Positions 54,402 through 63,787 of a DNA stretch of 64,000 bases are shown here, piece after piece. The notes beneath the pieces are model-generated. The model did no database searches. It was given only the letters and a program-made list of their open reading frames with translations, and had not been told where the DNA came from. The translations under genes were made by a program, and so were the position numbers. The stretch is taken from the NCBI GenBank assembly GCA_029571985.1, contig JAKQVC010000048.1:114705-178704 (forward strand). The letters run 5' to 3'. The stretch is from Bacteroidota bacterium (GTDB lineage: Bacteria > Bacteroidota > Bacteroidia > Chitinophagales > BACL12). Within the stretch, counting starts at the first letter, position 1. The number at the start of each line of letters is the position of its first letter.

Positions 54402-55793
54402 ATGTACGTTGAACAACTCTATACCAATTGTCTGGCTGAAGCTGCTTACTATATAGAAAGTAATGGAGAAGCAGCCATCATTGACCCATTGCGTGAAACA
54501 GCGCCATATTTGCAAAAAGCGGCTGAACGACAAGCGAAAATTAAATACGTTTTCGAAACGCATTTTCATGCTGATTTTGTCAGCGGACATATTGACCTCG
54601 CACGAAAATCAGGTGCACAAATTGTATATGGACCTGAAGCGCATACGCAATACGATGTGATTAATGCGCAGGATGGTCAGGAATTTTCAGTTGGCGATCT
54701 ACGTATTCGTGTTTTGCATACACCGGGTCATACTCTGGAAAGCAGTTGTTATTTATTATTGGATGCCAGTGGAAAACCGCATTGCATTTTTACGGGTGAT
54801 ACACTTTTTGTTGGCGATGTTGGCCGTCCGGATTTATTGGATGGTGTGATGACAAAAGAAGAATTAGCGAGTAAAATGTATGACTCGTTAAATCAAAAAA
54901 TTAAAACCTTACCGGATGATGTTATCGTATATCCTGCACACGGACCCGGTAGTGCGTGCGGGAAAAGTATGGGTAAGGAGACATTCTCAACCATTGGTAT
55001 ACAGAAAAGTACCAATTATGCGTTACAGGATATGACCCGTGAGGCATTCATAGAAGCTGTAACTGACGGATTAACCTCTCCGCCTAAATATTTCTTTGAA
55101 GATGCACGCATCAACAAAACGGGATACAACCCGGTGGATGAAGTGATTGCTACCAATGCGCATGCATTAACGGTTGCTGAAGTGGAGGCCGCTGTGCAAC
55201 AAGGGGCGCTTATACTGGACACCCGGGCTGCTGATGTGTTTGAAAAAGGATTCATTCCGGGATCCTTAAACATTGGCTTAAATGGTATGTTTGCAGTCTG
55301 GGTAGGTACGCTGGTGGATATTGACCAGTCATTAGTACTGGTTACAGACCCGGGCAAAGAAGAAGAAACAGTTTTGCGACTGGCTCGTGTAGGTTACGAA
55401 AAAGTTTCCGGCTATCTGAACGGCGGTATACAAACATGGATTACGGCAGGTAAAGCGATAGAAACGGTAACAAGTATTGAACCTGAGCACATTGCCACGT
55501 ATTACGGAAATGCAGATTATATCATTCTGGATGTGCGCAAGCCTTCAGAATATGAAACGGAACATATAAAAGGAGCAATAAATATTCAACTCAGCGAAAT
55601 CAGTGCACGATTAGGCGAGTTGAATCTGGAAAAAAAATATATTGTGCATTGTGCTGCGGGTTACAGAAGTATGATGGCTGCTTCCATAATGAAGGCGCAT
55701 GGACTACATAATTTTACAAATGTGGTGAATGGCTGGAATGGAATTAAAAAAACAGATTTGCCAAAACTGTCATCTGTTCCTGAACCCATTTGA
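54402..55793 (+). CDS. MBL-fold hydrolase fused to two rhodanese domains
   Basis: 463 aa. N-terminal metallo-beta-lactamase domain with THFHADFVSGH (His54, His56, Asp58, His63) and LHTPGHTLESS, resembling ETHE1-like persulfide dioxygenases. Two rhodanese domains follow: the first (about 268-355) reads VTDPGKEEE at the catalytic loop and has lost the Cys; the second (about 365-455) has Cys417 in VHCAAGYRS. Sulfur-metabolism role: oxidises glutathione persulfide and moves sulfane sulfur. Starts 34 bp after the E2 stop and could share its transcript. Confidence 0.93.
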   Translation: MYVEQLYTNCLAEAAYYIESNGEAAIIDPLRETAPYLQKAAERQAKIKYVFETHFHADFVSGHIDLARKSGAQIVYGPEAHTQYDVINAQDGQEFSVGDLRIRVLHTPGHTLESSCYLLLDASGKPHCIFTGDTLFVGDVGRPDLLDGVMTKEELASKMYDSLNQKIKTLPDDVIVYPAHGPGSACGKSMGKETFSTIGIQKSTNYALQDMTREAFIEAVTDGLTSPPKYFFEDARINKTGYNPVDEVIATNAHALTVAEVEAAVQQGALILDTRAADVFEKGFIPGSLNIGLNGMFAVWVGTLVDIDQSLVLVTDPGKEEETVLRLARVGYEKVSGYLNGGIQTWITAGKAIETVTSIEPEHIATYYGNADYIILDVRKPSEYETEHIKGAINIQLSEISARLGELNLEKKYIVHCAAGYRSMMAASIMKAHGLHNFTNVVNGWNGIKKTDLPKLSSVPEPI

Positions 55794-55819
55794 GGCGGAT
55801 AAATATTGAGAAAGCGACT

Positions 55820-56221
55820 ATGCGAAAGCTGCTGATGTGTATTGTAATATTGTTAACGGTTAACTCGTGCGATCGGGTCAATGAGAATGCTGCCATTGAT
55901 CATATCAGCCGGACGTGGACAGTATACAAATTCGAAATCGACGGCTACGACCAAACACCTTTGTTTACTTCACAATTTGCTACCTATTCTTTATTTTGTG
56001 AACGCAGTCAGGATTACACTGAATCGTATATCGAATTTGGTGTAACACCTGTTACCATAAACGGTATTTATATTTTCAGTGATGGGGATGATATCCTTAC
56101 CCTGTCGGATGAATTTCAATCGCGCGTTTATAATGTGCTCACACTCACCAATAACGAAATGACACTCGAAGACAGGAATGCCGATAACAATGAGGTTTAC
56201 TTCCTGGAAGCTGTTTTATAA
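55820..56221 (+). CDS. Small hypothetical lipoprotein, lipocalin-like
   Basis: 133 aa from ATG 55820, 26 bp after the MBL-rhodanese stop; the open frame to TTG 55790 overlaps that gene. Lipobox VNSC (Cys17). The mature part reads SRTWTVYKFEIDG then strands LTLSDEFQSRVYNVLTLTNNEMTLE, the form of small lipocalin-like Bacteroidota proteins. Function unknown. A strong terminator follows. Confidence 0.8.
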   Translation: MRKLLMCIVILLTVNSCDRVNENAAIDHISRTWTVYKFEIDGYDQTPLFTSQFATYSLFCERSQDYTESYIEFGVTPVTINGIYIFSDGDDILTLSDEFQSRVYNVLTLTNNEMTLEDRNADNNEVYFLEAVL

Positions 56222-56240
56222 ATAGCCGCATACAGGACAT

Positions 56241-56276
56241 AAAAAAAGGCGCTCTGCAGATCAGAGCGCCTTTTTT
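56241..56276. terminator. Bidirectional terminator between lipoprotein and cyclophilin genes
   Basis: GGCGCTCTG (56248-56256) pairs with CAGAGCGCC (56262-56270) over CAGAT, flanked by A7 and T6. Confidence 0.92.
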
Positions 56277-56288
56277 GTAGGATTTCCT

Positions 56289-56933
56289 TTATTTTTTTGC
56301 CTCACGCTTCACATCGCCCTTTTCCTCGTATGTTTTAAATACGGCAGCCGGATCATATTTCTTTACGGCTTTTCCTTTGCGGATAATTTTAATATGATTA
56401 ATGGTATCGCCCTGCGCAATCGCATTAACAACATCCTGCCCTTCAACCACATGACCGAAAACGGCATGTTTATTATCGAGCCAAGGTGTTTCTTTGTGCG
56501 TAATAAAAAACTGGCTGCCATTGGTGAACTTACCGGCATTTGCCATCGATAAAATTCCAGGGCCACTGTGTTTTAAATCGCTGTGAAATTCATCCTTGAA
56601 TGCATAACCAGGTCCGCCTGAACCATTACCATTTGGATCTCCACCCTGAATCATAAAGTCAGCAATAACACGGTGAAACTTCAACCCGTCGTAATAAGGT
56701 GTTCCAATCGGCTTGGCGCTATTTTCAATTTTCCCTTCAGCGAGTCCTACAAAGTTTGCCACGGTTAATGGTGCCTTTTGGAATTCGAGGAAAAGTAAAA
56801 TATTGCCTTTTGATGTTTGCACTTCAGCATATAAGCCATCGGGCAGATGCTTATACTTTTTCTTATCGCTCTGGCCAAATGCTAAGCTGTGCATGAATAC
56901 GGCCACTAATAACAAAATACCTGTTTTTTTCAT
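56289..56933 (-). CDS. Cyclophilin-type peptidyl-prolyl isomerase, exported
   Basis: 214 aa. Signal peptide [21 protein letters not shown], so periplasmic. Catalytic cyclophilin motifs [24 protein letters not shown] and [15 protein letters not shown]. The C-terminal tail is Lys-rich (KKYDPAAV...[10 protein letters not shown]). Helps protein folding in the periplasm. Ends a minus-strand stretch; starts 42 bp downstream of the NrnA-like gene's stop, so the two may be co-transcribed. Confidence 0.94.
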   Translation of the reverse strand: MKKTGILLLVAVFMHSLAFGQSDKKKYKHLPDGLYAEVQTSKGNILLFLEFQKAPLTVANFVGLAEGKIENSAKPIGTPYYDGLKFHRVIADFMIQGGDPNGNGSGGPGYAFKDEFHSDLKHSGPGILSMANAGKFTNGSQFFITHKETPWLDNKHAVFGHVVEGQDVVNAIAQGDTINHIKIIRKGKAVKKYDPAAVFKTYEEKGDVKREAKK

Positions 56934-56975
56934 GTTGTATTGATTTACGGTCTTTTTTAAAAGGTTAATCTATGG

Positions 56976-57992
56976 TTATTCAGATACATCGGGGCCTGAA
57001 AAGTAGGCTGCCAGATGTACCTGCAAATTTCGTTCCGTTTCTTCCAGCGACAGGCGGGATGAGCCTCCTGAGGCGTTTTTATGCCCTCCTCCGTTATAAA
57101 ACCGGCGACTGAAGGCCTCCACATTCACCTCACCCTTTGACCTGAAGGAGATTTTGATTTTGTCTTTATCCTCGGTAAACAGCACGGCAATATCAACATC
57201 ACGCATAGCGAGCGGAATATTTACAATGCCTTCTTTATCACCAATGCTCAGCGAAAATTGTTCAGCTTCCTTCATGGTGATACTCATATACGCAGTTCTG
57301 TACTCCGGAATAATTTGCATTTTTTGCGTGAGTAAATATCCGATGAAACGCAATCTGTTTTCACCGTATTGATTATACAGCGCATTATGAATGGTATCAA
57401 CCTGCAAACCATATTCCATCAAAGCGCCTGCGATCTGATGTACTTTAGGGGTTGTATTACTGTATTGAAAAACACCTGTATCTAATGCCATACCAGCATA
57501 TAAACAAGCTGCCATATCCTTATCCAATAATTGGAGGTCGCCGGCCATTTGAATAAATGTATATACGAGTTCGGCAGTTGAACTGGCAGTATCATCCCAC
57601 AATCGATATTTAGTAAAATTATCCGGTTCACGATGGTGATCGATCATCACGCTCACAAATGGCTGATACAGTTTTTGCACATCCTCTCCTAACAGTTCAA
57701 TCCGTTTCATAGCATTGAAGTCGAGGAAGAAAATACATTCCATTTGCGTTAATATAGCAAAACAGGTTTTTCGGTTGCGCAGATGTACATGCACCTGATT
57801 GCTCTGAGGCATCCAATCCAAAAAATCCGGGAAATCGTCAGGTGCAATCACATGCGCCGTATGCCCTTTCTTTTCGAGATACATCTTCATAGCCAATGCA
57901 GAGCCTATAGCATCACCATCAGGCCTGACATGCGTCAGAAGCGCGATTTTACGGGGTGTTTGCAGATATTGAAACAATTCGTCCAGATTCAT
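56976..57992 (-). CDS. nrnA: DHH-family phosphoesterase, NrnA-like
   Basis: 338 aa from ATG 57992 ([13 protein letters not shown]); the 70-codon upstream extension runs into the ndk promoter and is rejected. DHH domain: [15 protein letters not shown], then [17 protein letters not shown] (Asp118, His119, His120). DHHA1 domain near the end: [12 protein letters not shown]. Mn-dependent enzyme that degrades nano-RNAs and removes the 3'-phosphate of pAp. Divergent from ndk. Confidence 0.93.
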   Translation of the reverse strand: MNLDELFQYLQTPRKIALLTHVRPDGDAIGSALAMKMYLEKKGHTAHVIAPDDFPDFLDWMPQSNQVHVHLRNRKTCFAILTQMECIFFLDFNAMKRIELLGEDVQKLYQPFVSVMIDHHREPDNFTKYRLWDDTASSTAELVYTFIQMAGDLQLLDKDMAACLYAGMALDTGVFQYSNTTPKVHQIAGALMEYGLQVDTIHNALYNQYGENRLRFIGYLLTQKMQIIPEYRTAYMSITMKEAEQFSLSIGDKEGIVNIPLAMRDVDIAVLFTEDKDKIKISFRSKGEVNVEAFSRRFYNGGGHKNASGGSSRLSLEETERNLQVHLAAYFSGPDVSE

Positions 57993-58057
57993 AATGCAGA
58001 ATGGGTTACGAAGGTCGCCAATTTTTACTTTTATTAAAAATGGCGGTGCCGAATTCC

Positions 58058-58065
58058 TATCTTTG
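58058..58065 (+). promoter_or_regulatory. -7 box TATCTTTG of ndk
   Basis: Full TAnnTTTG match, 18 nt before the ATG at 58084. No clear -33 TTG. Confidence 0.55.
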
Positions 58066-58083
58066 CGCCCGAAATACTTTGTT

Positions 58084-58503
58084 ATGGCAGGAAATATCAC
58101 ATTAACTATGATTAAGCCCGATGCGGTTAAGAAAAACAACATTGGTGGCATTTTACACATGATCAACGAAGCAGGTTTTCGCATCGTTGCCATGAAATAC
58201 ACTAAACTCAGTCCGGAAAAAGCCGGCGAATTTTATGCTGTGCATAAGGAACGTCCTTTTTATGGCGAATTAGTTGACTTCATGAGCTCCGGACCTATTG
58301 TTGCTGCAATTCTGGAAAAGGAAAATGCGGTAGAAGACTTCCGTAAACTTATTGGAGCTACTGATCCAAGTAAAGCTGAGGAGGGTACTATTCGCAAACG
58401 TTATGCAACCAGCATTGGAGAAAATGCAGTGCACGGCAGCGACAGTGATGAAAATGCACAGATTGAAGGCGACTTCCATTTCAGCAAAGTGGAACGTTAC
58501 TAA
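58084..58503 (+). CDS. ndk: Nucleoside-diphosphate kinase
   Basis: 139 aa from ATG 58084; the open frame to 57994 precedes the promoter. Transfers phosphate between nucleoside tri- and diphosphates through a phospho-His. [13 protein letters not shown] at the start and the active-site His117 in [10 protein letters not shown] identify it; ERPFYGELV is also canonical. Single gene with a terminator. Confidence 0.97.
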   Translation: MAGNITLTMIKPDAVKKNNIGGILHMINEAGFRIVAMKYTKLSPEKAGEFYAVHKERPFYGELVDFMSSGPIVAAILEKENAVEDFRKLIGATDPSKAEEGTIRKRYATSIGENAVHGSDSDENAQIEGDFHFSKVERY

Positions 58504-58523
58504 CACGTTATAAACTCAAAAAA

Positions 58524-58553
58524 GAAATCCGGCATAACGCCGGATTTTTTTTT
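58524..58553 (+). terminator. Terminator of ndk
   Basis: AATCCGGC pairs with GCCGGATT over ATAAC, followed by a long T run. Confidence 0.9.
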
Positions 58554-58673
58554 GCAGGTAGGTGAATTTCCATTTACATAAATAAAGTGCATACAATTAC
58601 ATACACTATTTTGATGCAAGACGATTTTAAATTGCATCATCCAATTCGATGAAATAATTAAACATACTTGCAT

Positions 58674-58709
58674 AAAAAAACCCGTTTCGGATTGTGACCG
58701 AAACGGGTT
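58674..58709 (-). terminator. Terminator of T9SS protein gene
   Basis: AACCCGTTTCGG (58679-58690) pairs with CCGAAACGGGTT (58698-58709) over 7 nt; the A run on its left is a T run on the minus strand. Confidence 0.88.
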
Positions 58710-58739
58710 AACCAAAACAGGTTTCCAATGGCAAAAATG

Positions 58740-61133
58740 TTATCTGGAAACCTCTATCTTGCGTGTTGACGTTTCTGTAGAAGAACTTAACTGAAGCAAA
58801 TATAATCCGTTTGAAAGTCCTCTCAAATCAAAACGGAAAATATTTTTTCCCACAACACATAACTCATTGATTTCCAAGCACTTACGACCTTCTAAGTCGA
58901 CAATTTGCATAGTCACCTCACAAGCTGACGGCATGTCAATTTCAACCGTCAAATCGTCAGTCGCAGGCACGGGATATACCCCTGTTTTGAGGGCCTCCTG
59001 GAGGGTAGCTGAAACAGCCGTTTGAACCGTTACTACGTAGGCTTTCGGGGCATAATTTACCGGGCTGTAACAGGTATAAGTTACTGGTGCGGTGAAGTTC
59101 TCCGGAGCCCCTGAAGCAGGGTCAACATACTGGCCAGTGTAGTCTATAGTGGGCACTAATGCACTCAGGTCGGTTCCTAAAGGCACCGTCACGAAAATGG
59201 TCCCAGCTGCCTGGTCAATGACCCCGGTTGCAGCCGGAGAGGTAAAATTAAATGCCACAATGCTGTTCGGATAAGTTGTCGAATAGCCCTCAATATCATT
59301 TTTGTCTCTTGGCAACAATTTCCAATTGCTGAAGCTGTAATACATCAACCCCTGAATAAATCCTAACTCCTCACCCATCGCTAAAGTATCGGCAGCAAAC
59401 TCAAAATTGATTGCATATGAGTAATCATCGCAACGCATACCAACCTCTGGTGTATTAGTGCCATTTACACGCCACTCTCCAAAATCACCCGCAACACCAT
59501 CGGCATTTTGTGAAGTAACAAACATGTTGTCAAATTTCACCAGCATACGTTCAAATGGCTCTGTGGCTGTATATACTTTGTTATCTACGTCTATTGGATT
59601 GATGCCTGTGCTAAATGCAGGTAAATCATTCATGGTGCTTAATACATCGAATGTAATATTTGTCAGCTTCGTTACACCAAACTCTTCAATTACTTTACCT
59701 GCAGTAATCCGGATTTTATCACCGCGCATTAATGCATCTGTGCCATCACCCGGAACTGATTTAATAAATATTCCACTGTATGGCTGATCATTTTCCTGCA
59801 CCGCAACTAAACCTAAATCATATGTTTGTGTGGTAGCGGTAACATAGGCTTCGATATTCATTTCCGGAATACTATCATTGGCCCAAACCGAGGCCCCGTT
59901 TGAATATGGGGTGTTTTGGATTTGCACGATTGATGAAATACCATCCGCATAAACAATATAGGTTAATGGTGATGTTGGTGCAGGTGTATTTATTGTATTT
60001 CCGTCATTATCAAATGCCTCTATATAATAATTAATATATGTGCTATCGAAGCCCGGACCAGGAATTTCACCAGACCAAATATCTCCACCTACAGCACTCA
60101 TGGTATTTACGTTCCAATCGGTGCTGCCATATCCATAACTGTAATATAAATTGGCAGAAGCAACGGTACCATCTAAATCAATAATGTTGGCAGAAACTGT
60201 TACAGCTTCATCAGGTGTTGCCACAACCGGTGTGCGTGTTATATCCGTAATTACCGGAGGTGAAGCTAATGACGGACCAATATCGCTTAAGGTCAATGGA
60301 GAAATGCCATATTGTGTTTCAGCGGTAAATTCAAGAATTACGCCGCGCACATAAGCCAGATTTGTACCGATAGCCGGTGGTGTATATATATCTGGTGTGT
60401 TGGTTTCACCGGCAGCACCACCAGCCCAAATATTACATTCATCATCATATGTATCATTGCGGAAGTGACCACTCACATCGCGAATCTGAATTTTATTTCC
60501 TGCTGCATCCTGGAGGTACCAAAACCAACGTAAACCCGAAGGCACCACATCCGTAACATACACATTGGTGAATTCAACATAGCGACCTTCAAACTGCTCG
60601 CCTTCCAGGGTATTGATTACCTGACCGCCGGCGCCATCGCTCACCATTAAATCTTCTATAACAGCCGGATCAGGTGTTGGCAGGGTGCTGAATCCGATGA
60701 TTTCAGATTCAACAGGCAGCAGCCAAAACTGCGTATTGCCTTCAAAAGTGCTCACAATCCCGGTGCACTCCACGATATTGCCCACCTGGAAATTATCTAC
60801 AAACAGGGTAGCATCGTTCAGAGATTCCAAATCCGGGTAGCCGATTGCCGGATAATCTATCAGGACATGTACTCCGGAAAAGGGCCCGCCATCGGTATCC
60901 TGCAACCAGGTACCCATGCGGCTGCCGGTACTTGACAACCCATAATCGCAGGGGTTAAAGGTTACAACGCCCTGAATGCGCACGGTATCGCCTTCATAAA
61001 CAGAGAGGTCGTCTTCAGTAGCCAGGGCCGCATCATCGCGATACTGGATATCGTAAATCTCAACCAGGGGGTATTGCGCTCGCAGGATGGACACAGAGGC
61101 CATAGCAAGCGCAGCAAGTACAAGCTTTTTCAT
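58740..61133 (-). CDS. T9SS type A sorting-domain secreted protein
   Basis: 797 aa. Signal peptide (to about residue 20, RAQ). N-terminal and middle parts contain OB-fold-like beta domains (GDTVRIQGVVTF, NIVECTGIV, ANLAYVRGVI-like) and Ig-like strands (DEAVTVSANIIDLDG). Near 620-700 is a DUF5018-like stretch (NFTSPAATGVID). The last ~85 residues are the T9SS C-terminal sorting domain: GVYPVPATDDLTVEI, VDLEGRKCLEI, LRGLSNGLYLLQL and the end RKIEVSR. So it is exported and attached to or released from the surface. Ligand unknown; nuclease-like OB-fold cargo proteins are one possibility. Confidence 0.9.
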   Translation of the reverse strand: MKKLVLAALAMASVSILRAQYPLVEIYDIQYRDDAALATEDDLSVYEGDTVRIQGVVTFNPCDYGLSSTGSRMGTWLQDTDGGPFSGVHVLIDYPAIGYPDLESLNDATLFVDNFQVGNIVECTGIVSTFEGNTQFWLLPVESEIIGFSTLPTPDPAVIEDLMVSDGAGGQVINTLEGEQFEGRYVEFTNVYVTDVVPSGLRWFWYLQDAAGNKIQIRDVSGHFRNDTYDDECNIWAGGAAGETNTPDIYTPPAIGTNLAYVRGVILEFTAETQYGISPLTLSDIGPSLASPPVITDITRTPVVATPDEAVTVSANIIDLDGTVASANLYYSYGYGSTDWNVNTMSAVGGDIWSGEIPGPGFDSTYINYYIEAFDNDGNTINTPAPTSPLTYIVYADGISSIVQIQNTPYSNGASVWANDSIPEMNIEAYVTATTQTYDLGLVAVQENDQPYSGIFIKSVPGDGTDALMRGDKIRITAGKVIEEFGVTKLTNITFDVLSTMNDLPAFSTGINPIDVDNKVYTATEPFERMLVKFDNMFVTSQNADGVAGDFGEWRVNGTNTPEVGMRCDDYSYAINFEFAADTLAMGEELGFIQGLMYYSFSNWKLLPRDKNDIEGYSTTYPNSIVAFNFTSPAATGVIDQAAGTIFVTVPLGTDLSALVPTIDYTGQYVDPASGAPENFTAPVTYTCYSPVNYAPKAYVVTVQTAVSATLQEALKTGVYPVPATDDLTVEIDMPSACEVTMQIVDLEGRKCLEINELCVVGKNIFRFDLRGLSNGLYLLQLSSSTETSTRKIEVSR

Positions 61134-61201
61134 GTAAAAAATTTGGGGACAAAGGTACTAAAACCCTTGCCCCCAAACACTAAGAATAGCTTATTAAATC
61201 G

Positions 61202-61831
61202 TTAAAAACTGTAAGTAATACCTGCCTGAAAACCAGGTTTGATGTCAACTTCTGAAATATTTACAGAAGAAGCCAATCCGCGGAAGTTCAGTTCAAGCGG
61301 GAAGTCTTTACCGTTAAGTTTTTGAAAATCGTATCCGATACCCATACCGGCCATTGGCATGAAACCGCTGTATGTAGGTGATTCTACGCCGGTACTGGTT
61401 TTTTGGTTATTGATGTCTGTATCAGAAATTTCGCTGAGGTTTTGCGCATATCCTGCAGCACCGAACCACTCGAGAGTGAGTCCGTGACGGTAGGTTACGC
61501 CATAGTTAAATTCCAGGTTACCGAATATTGACTGTGCACCGGCTTCATTGCCGAACATGCCAATATTAGGAATCATGCGGAACTGACGGTCGCTAACACG
61601 AGCTCCCTTACAACCGCTTTTTTCCATTTTAGTCCAGGAAAGATTTACTTCCATACCCAAACCGAAGCCAGGGCTTGACATGTCGTAACCGTAGTAGTAC
61701 AAGCGAACCGGACGTGGGTCGTGTCCATAAGGACTGCGAGGACCAGCGGCCGAAACCGTTGAACTGCCTGCAATTACCAGCATAATCGCCAGTGCTGCAG
61801 CGCGGATTTTAGTTGTAGAAAGGGGTCTCAT
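61202..61831 (-). CDS. Outer-membrane beta-barrel protein
   Basis: 209 aa from ATG 61831 (MRPLSTTKIRAAALAIMLVIAG, signal peptide ending VSAA). The mature part is Gly- and aromatic-rich with alternating strands (GFGLGMEVNLSWTKMEKSG, FGAAGYAQNLSE, IGYDFQKL) and a terminal PGFQAGITYSF ending in Phe, the classical barrel C-terminus. Function unknown. Separate from its neighbours, 69 bp upstream of the T9SS gene; co-transcription with it is possible. Confidence 0.88.
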   Translation of the reverse strand: MRPLSTTKIRAAALAIMLVIAGSSTVSAAGPRSPYGHDPRPVRLYYYGYDMSSPGFGLGMEVNLSWTKMEKSGCKGARVSDRQFRMIPNIGMFGNEAGAQSIFGNLEFNYGVTYRHGLTLEWFGAAGYAQNLSEISDTDINNQKTSTGVESPTYSGFMPMAGMGIGYDFQKLNGKDFPLELNFRGLASSVNISEVDIKPGFQAGITYSF

Positions 61832-61969
61832 TATCAGGTTCTGGTAGAAAGGAAGGTGCAAAGGTAATGTTTCTATTGGTATAACTGATTTATAATAAGA
61901 TAAATTCCATTCGGTTACAAAAATTTTACATAAGCCGAACTTCGTTCATCAAAGTTACCCATATAACAA

Positions 61970-62004
61970 AAAGAAACCCTGCAGGTTTTCCACACTGCAG
62001 GGTT
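61970..62004 (-). terminator. Terminator of DUF4139 gene
   Basis: AACCCTGCAG (61975-61984) pairs with CTGCAGGGTT (61995-62004) over 10 nt; the A-rich left side gives a T run on the minus strand. Confidence 0.82.
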
Positions 62005-62038
62005 GAACCACCACGGATGTTCCGGGATCACGTGTGTA

Positions 62039-63694
62039 TTACAAGTTCAATTGGGCATTCTTTGGGAACGTGATTTCGTAGGAAAGTGTATAGGATTTAT
62101 CTGCCTTAGGCTTCATTTTTTCCCTCCAGGTGATGAAACCGGTTAATTCATCCAGCTCTCCCCCACTCTTTTCGAGTAATTCTACTTCTATATCATCAAC
62201 CTGTGATACAGGAATATGCTCCATAATAATCACCTCAATCGGGATAGATTTGCCATTGCGCACCTTGGTGGTGTAGGTCATCACTTTCTTTTCATTGAGG
62301 CCAATCAACCGGTCTGATGATTTATCGGCCACCATTTTACGCTCAACTTCAATTCCTTTATCTCTTCCCATACTCAACGAAAGGGTATCACTCAGGGCTA
62401 ATGGGTTGAGGAATGTTTTGCCTACATAAGAATTATTGAAATACAGGTTGGCGTTGCCCGGCAACAGATTAAGTGTTTCCCAATCAGTAATACGGGCAAT
62501 CAGGAATGCGCTTTGTTCAATTTTAGGGACAATCAAATAATTGAATGTTGTAGTTAACTGCTCAGTTTGTAATGCCACGATATGACCTTTACCATCTGAT
62601 GGAATGGTGTATTTCAAGTCAATTTCAAATTCTACATTCGTGAGTGTAGGCTGAACTGTTGTGTATTGATTCGCATATCCGGCGGCTTTAGTATCACCTG
62701 TAACGGTTTTACTTAATACCTCTTCAACGGCATCAGTAGCTGCTGCAGGTGCATTTACCTGATCATCAAAATCCCGTTGGTAATATTGCTGATAATACCC
62801 TAAGTACCAGGTGGTTAATTGTGGAAGCGTATTGCCAAGCAGTGGATTGCCAGTAGAGCAGGTGATTTCAACGTTCTTCCAGTCAAGACCGCTGGTTTGC
62901 CAGATATTCGCTTTGTAGGTAATATCAATTGGCTTTGCTACATCTGTTGCCCGGATATCGTAAGTTGCATACCAACCGGCATTATACGTTAAATAATCTA
63001 CTCGTACTGTTCCTGAAGTGGCGGCATCGGCAAACACCTGCATCACTACCTGTGGTATCGGCGCATTCGGATTTATACTCTGCGCCTGTTGATTGCGGTA
63101 TACCTGCAATTCATAAATGCGTTGCTGCATGCGACCTCTTTCAACATTAAGCAGGTATTGAGCCTTTTCATTTTCTAAACCTGCAGTGAGTAATTGTTGC
63201 AGTTTTTCTTCATAATATTGAACGCTATTTTTAATTAATTCGAGCGAATCGGTGCTATTCGTATTCAGCAATTTATTATTCATGAGCATAGTCTTTTGCA
63301 CATCAATAACTTCTTTTTTGGCGTATAGCGATTTCAATTGAAAATCAAGCATAATCATACTATCCTGTATCGCCAGAATTTTTTTATCCGTTTTGGTGAC
63401 CTCGGTGGTATTGGCAACAGGTTCTGGATAATAAAGCTGATACTGAATATCCATAATAGTAAAATTACCGGAGCCGCCGCCCTGAATTGAATTTTGGTCA
63501 AGTGACTGTGAAAGTCCCTGAATAATAATTTCAGAAGGTCCGGCAGGAATTGAAACAGATGCAGAGTGAAACAATTGTGCGCCATTTAAAAATACAATAG
63601 CGCGATCGATATCTGCTTTAACGTTAGCTTGCTTCTGTGCTGATGCCCCCAGGCTCAGGCTAAGCAATAAGGTGAAAATGGTGGAACGGATCAT
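62039..63694 (-). CDS. DUF4139 protein (mucoidy-inhibitor A-like)
   Basis: 551 aa from ATG 63694 (MIRSTIFTLLLSLSLGASAQ, signal peptide). An N-terminal DUF4140-like strand region (KADIDRAIVFLNGAQLFHSA), a coiled coil (about 95-190), and the DUF4139 part with VDYLTYNAGWYATYDIRA, TSGLDWKNVEITCSTGNP and the ending SYEITFPKNAQLNL. Family function is unproven; exported, probably an envelope protein. Single gene with its own terminator. Confidence 0.9.
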   Translation of the reverse strand: MIRSTIFTLLLSLSLGASAQKQANVKADIDRAIVFLNGAQLFHSASVSIPAGPSEIIIQGLSQSLDQNSIQGGGSGNFTIMDIQYQLYYPEPVANTTEVTKTDKKILAIQDSMIMLDFQLKSLYAKKEVIDVQKTMLMNNKLLNTNSTDSLELIKNSVQYYEEKLQQLLTAGLENEKAQYLLNVERGRMQQRIYELQVYRNQQAQSINPNAPIPQVVMQVFADAATSGTVRVDYLTYNAGWYATYDIRATDVAKPIDITYKANIWQTSGLDWKNVEITCSTGNPLLGNTLPQLTTWYLGYYQQYYQRDFDDQVNAPAAATDAVEEVLSKTVTGDTKAAGYANQYTTVQPTLTNVEFEIDLKYTIPSDGKGHIVALQTEQLTTTFNYLIVPKIEQSAFLIARITDWETLNLLPGNANLYFNNSYVGKTFLNPLALSDTLSLSMGRDKGIEVERKMVADKSSDRLIGLNEKKVMTYTTKVRNGKSIPIEVIIMEHIPVSQVDDIEVELLEKSGGELDELTGFITWREKMKPKADKSYTLSYEITFPKNAQLNL

Positions 63695-63787
63695 GATGGT
63701 GTTTTCATACCAGGATGCAGGCAAACACCTTATTCCATAAACAGGACAATAAAAATCAATAGATTACTTTGTTTATATACATCCACC

